Positions 54,927 through 64,000 of a stretch of 64,000 bases of DNA are shown piece after piece. Numbering within the stretch: position 1 is the first letter of the stretch; every line of letters begins with the position of its first letter. Made by a program: the position numbers and the translations under genes. The notes under the pieces are model-generated. The model was not told where the DNA came from, did not search any database, and saw only the letters and a list, made by a program, of their open reading frames with translations. The DNA is from Dioctria linearis (Eukaryota > Arthropoda > Insecta > Diptera > Asilidae): the NCBI GenBank assembly GCA_963930735.1, contig OZ005742.1, positions 207,202,787 to 207,266,786 on the forward strand. Direction: 5' to 3'.

Positions 54927-57387
54927 TAGGCAAGAGCGGCTCGTCAAAGGAAGCACTGCTTCCCTTGACAAAATAAAAACATTCAAACATAAATGACAAA
55001 TCATTTTGCTTTAAAATATTCTTGGAAGATGTAAAAAAAAATTGTCAAATTCAAACAAATTTACTCCTCTGGCATCACTAGATAAAACCTGAAATATTTT
55101 ATAAGTAGCGCCCAATTTTCTCCTACAAACTAATAACATACCACCCAGCCCAATGTCATTATATCGCTACTAACACTCTGTATGGTACGCTTTCCAAAAT
55201 GTAGCGTATGACCCACCCACCATCATTCCACTTAACACCAGAACCAGATCCACGCCGATTTGTCTTGTCAAGCAAACTACATAATATTCGCGTGGTATGG
55301 ATGGAACGGCATTAGAATCAAACACCGTTGCCACTGGCATCGCAGTGACGATCAAATCCTTACAGCGTATTTACAACAACAAAGCCAATGTAAAAAGTTA
55401 AATACATTTAACTCTTTAGACTCATATTCACTCAAGAATTTGCATGCGCACATTGCTATGGTACGCTGGCCGTAGCGTAGCATTTGGCAATTGATTAACA
55501 CCCCCCGATAGTAATTTTCATTGTTAATTCAGAAGTATATGCAGGTGCGGGTGGGTGTCGGTCTTGCTCACGATTTATTTAAATGCTGCCAGATGTTAAT
55601 AAATTCGTAGCTTTTTTTAAATAACTTTTATCCGACCTTCGTGACGAATATTGTGAAATATTAGGAATAGTTTTAGAATAGTAAACGTGGACGGATTTAC
55701 ATGGGATTTTTTGTTTTAGAATTAGTCAGTGGGCTTAATTTTTTACGTTTTTGGGTGTTTTGGGGGGAGTTTGGCAACTACGCTCATTTAGTTGTCCAAT
55801 TTTGGCCACGCGTAATACCAAATTGAAGCTTTTGCTGAAATTTGTTAAATGGGATATTTTCTATAGTTCTGTAAGAAACTTTATAACCGACTTTTTTCAC
55901 CCGAATATCTTTAAAATGCGTGATTTTCGAATTTGTGTACAAAGGGTGTGTAAGTTCTTGCGGGGGACTGATTTTTCTTTTAAATGCTTCAGCATAATGT
56001 TTTACATATTTCATGTGAACATTTAAATTTTATATGTTTAACCGATGGCTTTTGATGTGAAATAAAATTGTTCAGGTTTTTCGTGTAAAACGTTTTTACA
56101 TGGAAGTACTTACAATAAAGTGCGATAATCTTCTGAACTATATTTATCGCAGAGGTAAAAAATTACATCACACATTCGCAAAAGAATGTAGATGCGAGTT
56201 AATATGCATATATTAAATAGATTATCAGTAAGTTTACATGAATACTTGAAGTATACTTGAAGTATGCTTAATGCAATCAAAATATCATGAAAACGCTCAT
56301 TGAATGCGTAAATTTCAACTTAAGTAATTAGAAAATTAAATTCAAGAAAAATTCAAGTCAAGTAATTGGAATTAATTCAATCAACCGCCCTACCTGAGCT
56401 TCAAGTGGATTTCAAGTCAAGTACTCAAGTATTCAAAATGTAATGATTAGTAAATAAAATATATTAAAAACTTTTTAAATAAATAGCTTTCATAAATAAA
56501 TTATAAGTACCTACTAAGTAAAAAATACTTTTTTCTTTCACCCAAGAAAAGTGTCATTGCAGTAACAATATTTTAAATTATATTACCAGAATACCAACCA
56601 GAATAACCATATTCAGGTGTAATGCACAAACACCAACCAAGATCCGAGTATTTCTGTGGGTAAAATTAAAATTAAAACATAATGCTGTTTTATTTCGATA
56701 TACCGAAAATATCCGAAAGTAATGTTACATAAGCAAAAAATTCATTGTTTTACACGAGTTGGTGTTTACGACCAAAGCAAGCAGCATTATTCTCGGATAG
56801 GAATAATCTTTACACAGGTAATAGGATTATCCTCTTTGGTGCTTACGGCCTTAAATGTTTGAACGTTTTTTATTTTAAAAGTTTTTTTAACATTTTTTAT
56901 TCATAGTGTGCAAAAATAAGATAATGACTATCTATAATATTATGTTCGTTTCTGTTTAATTGCGAGAGAATGTAAGATTCTTGCTTTTATTTGAGGATTT
57001 CGGCGGACGAGTATACCTATGTTCAATAATAATGGTAATTGAATTGAAAAGAATGAATTAAGTACATGATTAGATTTTTACGTACATTTCTTACGTTGAG
57101 TGTAATTTTCATATTTGCTTAATTATGAGGCGACAGGCAGTATTTACTGTGAATGGATTAAATGAAAGATATGATTGCATCGCTGATTTGTTTAACGATG
57201 ATAATGACTGCCTTCTCTTTCTGGAGCAAGAATAAATATGAATATTTATATTGTGTATTATTGACATCATTGACTTTGGTACATATATAATTACTTATAG
57301 TTGCAATGAAATAGTCTGAAAAGCGAAGATATAATTTACACAAAATGTATTGCTTCCCTTCTTTTGAATCCCACGAACCGCCACCGC
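54927..57387. other. Region without assigned features
   Basis: About 2.4 kb, mostly AT-rich. Near 55166-55200 and 55457-55490 related phrases (TATGGTACGCT..., ...GTAGCGTA) occur. Short frames such as 55751-56026 are not recognisable. This is the longest stretch with no duplicate elsewhere in the window, and may be original host sequence. Confidence 0.4.
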
Positions 57388-58109
57388 CAGGAGGAAAAAT
57401 AAATAAAAATATTATTCTTTTTGGACTTTTTACCGGGTTAAACTTAATTTTGTTCAAGAAAGAATTTTTTGGGATTCTCCGGTATATAGCAAAAGCTAAA
57501 AAATGTTCTAATTTGTTATTTCATCACACAACTCATTAATTTTTGGTGACAAGTTTCAAGTCTTGGTTTGACTCATCAACAGGTCCCAAATAGCGAAATT
57601 GGGTGATTTGAAAAACAAATGAAAAAATGAAAAAAAGAAGAAAGAAATGAAAAGTTTGAGAAAAATAGAAAAAACAATTTTTTTATTTATTACAAAAATG
57701 TAAAAAAATTTTTAAAGAAGCAGATTCATTCGAAGCGAATCGAACCTGAATACGCCACGCAGTGGACTGAAAGATAAAGAAGAAAAAGGAACAAGAAGAA
57801 GCGTTTCGTGTCAGCAGAAAACCTTCCACTCATCGGAGCAGCTTGGTTTTCTGCCTGCTGCAGACGCTTGAAAATAGATCAAACTGATCTCTTCTCATAT
57901 AAACTCAGAATAAATTCTGGGTGTGAATTATATAAGGAAAAAACACTCTTATACGAGCCCAGGTGGAAAAATAAATAAAAAGATTAATCTTTTTGGACTT
58001 TTCACCGGGTTAAACTTAATTTTGTTCAAGAAAGAATTTTTTGGGATTTTCCGGTATATAGTAAAATCTAAAAAATGCTCTTTTTTCATTTTTTCATTTG
58101 TTTTTCAAT
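57388..58109 (+). mobile_element. Family F element, copy 3 (long interior)
   Basis: Starts CAGGAGGAAAAATAAATA (57388) and contains the full long interior. From 57960 the terminal repeat occurs again in direct orientation (CAGGTGGAAAAATAAATA) and continues, reverse complemented, into interior sequence at 58082-58109. This second part equals the right end of the 49159-49528 element in inverted orientation, so two F copies are nested or rearranged here. Confidence 0.7.
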
Positions 58110-58690
58110 GTAAATGAGAAGTGGCGGAGTTTTCACGTTTTACTCTCATAAAATACTCCCGCGCTTCTGTGAAAACCGGTTTTCATGAAATAATCACAAT
58201 GATTGGTCACATGTTGTTGCTGTAAACGGACACTACAAAATGACGGGAAGACGTGGTCGAGTTGGATGGGGTGTGGTTTTTAAAACCACGACAAAACTGA
58301 TGGTGTATGGCGCCCTTTACTCAATGCAGAAATTGTCGAGGTGACTTTGCCGCAGCCACACAAGGTTCACTTAAACATGTGCTAACTCAACTCAATATTG
58401 TAGAAATATTGGAAAAATCTTTATCGGGGATATTAAAACCCACTTAAAAGGGTCTCGAGTCAACTTAACGATCTATAAATTATACATTAACGTGGGAATA
58501 GTTGGGAGAACTTTGGCAGGGGTGGGAAAACTGCATTCAAAAGTGTCTCGACTCAACTTAACACTCGCCGTATATTAGATGTAGAACACTTAGGCCAGTC
58601 ACTGCCTCCTCTAAGAGGAAACCAAGCTCTGCCTATTCGACTATTTTTTGAAATAGTGGGCGGTGCCAGACGGTGAAAATTTCCCTATCA
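58110..58690. other. Unassigned spacer
   Basis: No gene is seen. ACTGATGGTGTATGG near 58290 resembles a phrase at 11693. Two similar phrases (GGGTCTCGAGTCAACTTAACG near 58450 and GTGTCTCGACTCAACTTAACA near 58542) suggest a decayed short tandem repeat. Confidence 0.4.
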
Positions 58691-59900
58691 CTTGTTTACT
58701 TCCGACGCGAAATACAATTACGGGCTCGAACGCTAATAGGCCGCCTGTCTTCACGGACTTAGTGTGTGGAGTGTGTAGATAATTCATCGATTTGCTGTGG
58801 GCACTCATGTATAAGCTCACGCAAACAGAAAAATCGTCGATTTGCCGTCGGCGTTTGAGAAGTTTTCGGCTTATATTTCGAGGAAAATTTGCTACAATAA
58901 ATTGTAACATTGGCACTAGATAAGATGGAAACGTAATGTGTTAATCAGCTGTTGATTTTCACTAACCTACAGTTTACAGAAAATTGGTTTAATTTACTGT
59001 CGGCCCTTGGTGACTCAAATAAATAGGAATTCATCGATTCGCCGTCGACATTTGCTAAGTTTAACTAATAGAAAATTCTGCGATTTGCCATCGGCGTTTG
59101 ATAGGGTTTCTACCTTAGGATTTTCGGTTTAGATATCTCAATTTATAAGCGTAAATAGAAATTAGGCAGAAGATAAGATGAAAAATCAATTGTGAATTTT
59201 CTGCTGGTACTCGCGGATACACAGTTTATAGCGAAAGGGATTGATTTGCCGTCGGCATTTATAAACTTAAGCCAATGGACAAATCGTCGATATTATTAGG
59301 TTCCCTTCTTAGGTTTTGGTGTTTATATCTCCTTAAAATTCTTAGACGTAAGTAGAAAATCCGGCAGAACGTAGGGTGATTAAGCAATTGCTAATTAGCC
59401 GTCGAGACTTACTGCTTAGGCTCGTCTGTTTAAACTTCACCGAAAAATGGAAGAAGTGAAGCGCAAATTAGGCAGAAAGTAACGTAGGAAAACGATTACT
59501 AGACTGCTGTCGGTTTGCACTAATTTACAAGGCGTAGAGAATCCGCTGATTTGCCGTTGGCATTTACAGATTTATGCCTTAGGATATCTTGTTAAATACA
59601 CTGGGAAAATTGTGGAAATGAATTGGAAATCCAAAGCAAAAGTTAGAACAATTTGATATGAACTGGAAATCCGAAGCAACAGTTAGACAAATTTATGCTT
59701 GGCCACAGCTCTATCCTTGAAATCGAAAATCAGATTATGCCAATGCGTTGATACAAATCGACAAATTGCTTTTACGAAGAAGACGCGGTTTAACGCGGAA
59801 CGCAATATTCAGGTATTTCTCGCTACCCCGGGACACAAAGAACCTCACACACTACTTATTCTAAATGATAGGCGCGGTAATGAATCACTGAATTGACCTG
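58691..59900 (-). repeat. Degenerate ~220-bp tandem array (copy 2, inverted)
   Basis: Inverted partner of 10381-11600 with the CGATTTGCCGTCGGC motif near 58842, 59085, 59243, 59395 and 59555. It differs by small indels and substitutions. Confidence 0.65.
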
Positions 59901-60719
59901 AAAAAATAATAACAACAAAAGCAGATAATCTGAAACAAAAGATAAAAAAAAATGGTATGCTTAGTCGAAGCTCTATTCTGAAAATAGAAGAGCCGTATAT
60001 TTCTGTATTTATTGAAATTCTCCAATTCCGATCGATTAATTGTTCAAAGGAACTATGTTGAAGTGGCGATAAATAAGTAAAACAAAAAGAACAAAAGTTC
60101 TTGTCTGTTGCTCTATTCGGGAAATAGAACTCTGTAGAGCAGATGATGCCGGTACATTTGATTAAATTGAGAAGAATGTAATAAAAAAAAACGAGGAAAG
60201 CTCGTGACTATTAAATTATTTGCTGAATCTACAATATTAGTAGGAAATAAATAATAAAAAGAAATTAGTACTTCTGAATTTGCTCAGTTCTAGACAGAAA
60301 ATATAATCCGCAGGTTAACTTGCCCGTTAGTGAACGGTTTACTCAGACCAGTTATTCTTAGCGATCGATTCCTTTGTCTTACAAAGACTCCCAATATTTC
60401 CTTAATGCAATTCTCCAAGACTACTTAATTTTTTTTCTTCGTTTATTGTACTTATCAAAGGTAAAACAAATACTTCAAAATTCCATGAAACAAAACTTTT
60501 TCTATAAAATGTATAATAATTCACAAAAATTCTTTTCTGACGATATGGCTTTCGCACTGGACTTTTTCCGATTCTCTGGTGAATCATCTCGGGCCTGTTT
60601 CTTTGGTTGGCCGCTCGATTGCTAGCAGTCCCTCGCTGCCAGGTGCGCAGAAATTTCCTCGGCAGGGTTTACTGCCATCTTTTGGTTATTTGGGGGTCCC
60701 CACTCAGATAACACATATA
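59901..60719 (+). repeat. Duplicated flank of D-type LTR (copy 3)
   Basis: Inverted partner of 9590-10380. The last 240 bp also match 49540-49770. Confidence 0.7.
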
Positions 60720-61033
60720 TGTGGAATCCAGATATCCGAAAATGATACCGCAATGTCCATGTTAACATTTACCACACATCGGACTACACTAGTCAAGTGT
60801 AACAACACAGCAGACTGAAAATCATCAGCGGCACCACCACGACGAGAGAGTAACAACGAGCATCGAGATCGAGAGACACGTCACTGGTTGTGGAACCGAC
60901 AACGAGGCAACAATACAAGGAACAATTTATATTTAAGTTTATATTAAAACGTTTTTCTTTAATGTACATTGAAGTATCCTTCGGGAAGTTTTTAGTATAA
61001 CAATCAACCCTTTTTTCATATTTCGATCCCACA
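60720..61033 (+). repeat. D-type LTR (copy 3)
   Basis: 314 bp, TGTGGAATCC ... CGATCCCACA. Followed by the same primer site at 61036-61053. Confidence 0.85.
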
Positions 61034-61035
61034 AA

Positions 61036-61053
61036 TGGGGGCTCAACCGGGAT
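61036..61053 (+). promoter_or_regulatory. Primer binding site after D LTR (copy 3)
   Basis: TGGGGGCTCAACCGGGAT, identical to copies 1 and 2. Confidence 0.7.
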
Positions 61054-64000
61054 ATAAAGTGACGTAAAAGTGAAAAACGAATTGTGTACATGTGAAGAAA
61101 CTGATACAGTACGCGAAATTAGAAAAGTAAAACACCAATTAAGGACGACGAAAAAGAGCATCAAAGAGTTCCAAAGACGAAAACTGAAAAAAGTAAATTT
61201 GGAAAAAATATTGAGTAATTTCCACAAGCTTCTGCAAATCGAATGCATCAAACGGTTCCTCAGCAGTCATTATAAGTTGTACTTTTACCGCTAAATTGCC
61301 TATACCTCGCTCTTTTTAACTTGCGCTGAATACGTACTTAAGTCATTTCTTTCAGATCACGCTTGCCGTTAAAGCTGCAAAACTAACGTTGATCAGTCAT
61401 AGAGGGAGAAGAATGGCGTGAATGTGATATAAAACTAGTGCTCACGCGTTCGCTACTTGTAATCTTGGCACAAGTAGAATTCTGACATACGGTCATCGCA
61501 TCAAACACTGGAAGGAGATCTGCAAGACAACGCTCTTCGTTGGTGGTGGTGTCTGCAAACTCAGCAAGTGGAAAGTGGAATACACCGATGCTGTTAATAT
61601 TAGGCGATAATTCCATTCAGCGGATGAGTATTCTATATAGATGACAGAATCATGTCATGGCATTATTATTATTATATTATGATATTAATTATGATATAGT
61701 TAAGTGAATAAGATTAACTCTAAATTATCGTAATTTTCCTGCAAAAAGTGGCTATCCACTGACAAAGCTTAGAGGAGATTCGACTAGATACGCCGAAGTA
61801 AATAAAATAGTTGAGTTTCTATAGTCAGATAACACATATATGTAGACGTTCATCGACGACACTAGCTAAAACTACAGTCTGTCTCGCGCTACATTGGGTA
61901 TTGAGCTCCTCACTGTGGGGTGTGTGGCTATATTAGCAACACTGCCCCCTTCTGAAGACTTAAAGTTCCATCTGTGTACCTGTAATTAGGAAACATAAAG
62001 TCGTATTCTATTCCATAGTAAAATAAAAAAAATAAAAAAATCAAGACTTATTCCATCCTAATGGTTTGCGGGTTCCCAAAGGACTCGGTACATGCTTCTG
62101 GCGTACTGTAGCACTAGTGGGTTCTTGCTGATTAGGTTACCTTCTAAAGAGAGGGTTAATAATCTAATTCACAAGCTTAACTCTTTATTTATTCATATTG
62201 CTATTATTTCTATTCTTACAGCTAGCGGTGACTCGCCCTTACTCTCCTGGGTTTTACAAAGGCTGCCGACAGCTCTGTGTCACCAGTGGGCATTCACCAA
62301 ATTAATTTAATGACTTTTTGAATTCATTAATAGCCACCCATATAATCGTTGTTCAAGTTGGTATAACATGTTGCGCAAAAGTGTGTGTTGGTTATTTCAT
62401 TTAACGAGATTAGCCACCGGTTCACTGGGCTTTCCTACATTGAGCCAATGGCGAAGGCGTGCGTTTTCTTCAGGGAAAGATAGACCACATCATCGAGTCT
62501 CCGAGAGGAGAGCAAAGAGGGATTCTTAGTTAAACCTATCATCGCTTAGCCGCACCGTTCTTCGAATTCGCAAGGATTTCGATGAATTTCGATTAATAAT
62601 AAAAATAATTGCCTCCAATGCTAAAAAAAAAAGAACTTAATGCTAGAACTATTGCTATGGGGTAACTCGCCTTATCCAACGTTGTGCTATGCTGAGATTA
62701 CTTTCGAAACACCATAGTTCTAGTCTCATGCACATATTTGATAAGCTTACGTTTTTTTTCTATGCAAACGGACAGTTGACACATTGCATTTACTCCTAAG
62801 TCAAGTATAGGACAGCACATGATTGCATCTACGGTTCAGAGTAGGTGCAAACTCCGCTGCCGTATCTTTTTTTTTTCTTTTTTTTATTTTCATATTATCC
62901 GTCCGAAGACGTCGTCCTTTTTCATTTCTCTAAATTTTTTTTGTGGCATCTTTTGCGCTATTCGCGGTATCTTCGGAAGGGTGCGCTCCCGATAGCTACA
63001 CGCAGAGATCTTTCGCCCAAATGCAGTAACATTCTACTGTTCCTATCGATATGGCCTATGAATTTGAAGTTCATCCAGCCATTCGAGTATTCCAGCGTCT
63101 ATTAATCGGTTTCGTTCCTTCCATGTAACCTCGAGAGTGTTGGCTCCCGCTGTCCACATACCACATCCTTCGTGTATGGCGGTCTTTGGCTATGATTTGG
63201 TCGACTTGGCCTCAGCCTTGCGATGTCTTCTTACCAATCGATCTAACCGCGTCAGATTATTTACAATCATGTCTTCGACGCATCCTCAAGAAGATATCTC
63301 GTCCATGATGATTTTGAAGTCATGTCTTCGACGCATCCTCAGAAGTGTAGGCTTCCGCTAGCTACGTAGAAGATATCTCGTCCATGATAATTATGTAGTA
63401 ACGTCTTCGACGCATCCTCAGAAGTGTAGGCTTCCGCTAGCCGTGTAGAAGATATGTCATCTATTATGATTCTAAAGCTTAATCGACTTGGCTTGCGATT
63501 TGTGACGTCTTCTAACCATTCGATCGATCAAGCCGCGTCAAATTGAACACACAGATGCGTTATTGATCGTAGAAAAACGGACTCTCTTTAGATCCACTTT
63601 GAGCACTATTTTAGTCTCTGGGCAAACTGTTCGTCTATTAGCAAAAAAAATAATTCTGCGGAGAACAATGTCACTTCCTTTTGTGTTGCTCAAGCATAAA
63701 ACAGGCTGCTTTGTTTATATGTATTAGTTTTTAGTACATGTGATCCGATGTTGAGATGTTTCTCGGATAATCAGTTGAAAATTCTGGATCGACAAGACAC
63801 TCATCGGCAAATGCTCGTTATTGCGCGGCGGCCTGGTGTTGTTGCATGAGTTCATTTGAACCGAGTCCTGCCCGAGATGATTGCTGGGGGACATCAATTG
63901 GTTTAACTATACCTTGTAAATTTCGACCTAATCCTTACCCGCATTCAACCCCGTATTTCGTTAAAAGATTCAAAGCCGTCTCTTTTGAATACTTAATCTA
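61054..64000 (+). repeat. Composite unit R, copy 3, runs off the window
   Basis: Same order as copies 1 and 2: D leader with a basic 74-residue plus-strand frame (61070-61294) and the antisense frame (61383-61616), a small deletion near 61665, E LTR edge at 61941 and E 3' noncoding DNA. It reaches the end of the window at a point equivalent to 37005 of copy 1. Confidence 0.8.
63268..63478 (+). repeat. 79-bp tandem units in unit R (copy 3: one partial, two full)
   Basis: Units start at 63268 (53 bp), 63321 and 63400. Confidence 0.8.

Overview
The window looks like transposon-rich, probably heterochromatic DNA from an arthropod, most likely an insect. It is AT-rich, it has no bacterial-type gene arrangement, and nearly every recognisable reading frame belongs to a eukaryotic retroelement: Ty3/gypsy families, a BEL/Pao element with an env gene, an errantivirus-type element with gag and env, and two 5'-truncated LINEs. 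The only recognisable host genes are broken: a cytosolic-type isoleucyl-tRNA synthetase (IleRS) pseudogene at 2.15-3.27 kb and two copies of a YqaJ-type exonuclease fragment. I saw no intact host gene, no RNA gene and no CRISPR array. The species cannot be fixed from this sequence.

Layout of the left side. 0.2-2.15 kb is a LINE on the minus strand, inserted in the IleRS pseudogene. 3.33-9.59 kb is a decayed gypsy element (A, minus) with both LTRs. 9.6-11.6 kb is a duplicated non-coding block that contains a degenerate ~220-bp tandem array. 12.42-15.72 kb is a short gypsy derivative (B, plus) that keeps gag and the ends of integrase but has no protease, reverse transcriptase (RT), RNase H or integrase core. 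15.9-16.4 kb is the exonuclease fragment. 16.73-22.71 kb is an errantivirus-type element (G) with gag and env, no pol, similar LTRs and a 4-bp target duplication. It sits at the LTR/primer-site boundary of gypsy element C, whose body continues to 26.55 kb.

Centre. 26.55-33.9 kb is a 5'-truncated BEL/Pao element (H) with nearly complete pol and an env, interrupted by a LINE fragment. 34.05-37.87 kb is the first copy of a composite unit called R here: the leader of family D on the plus strand meets the 3' part of another gypsy family, E, on the minus strand. 37.87-39.59 kb is unassigned apart from a 105-bp tandem duplication.

Right side. 39.6-48.4 kb repeats C, the exonuclease fragment and B in inverted order relative to the left side, so the two halves form the interrupted arms of a large inverted duplication. 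Further out are a TIR element family (F), two more D-LTR/R units (49.5-53.2 and 60.5-64.0 kb, the last running off the window), a third B fragment (53.2-54.4 kb), and the inverted partner of the 9.6-11.6 kb block (58.7-60.7 kb).

The genes do not form a pathway. What stands out is the architecture: inverted duplicated arms with complementary deletions in element C, nested insertions, and elements that have lost pol but kept gag or env. Such a locus could act as a source of transposon-derived small RNAs. That is inference and needs RNA data.
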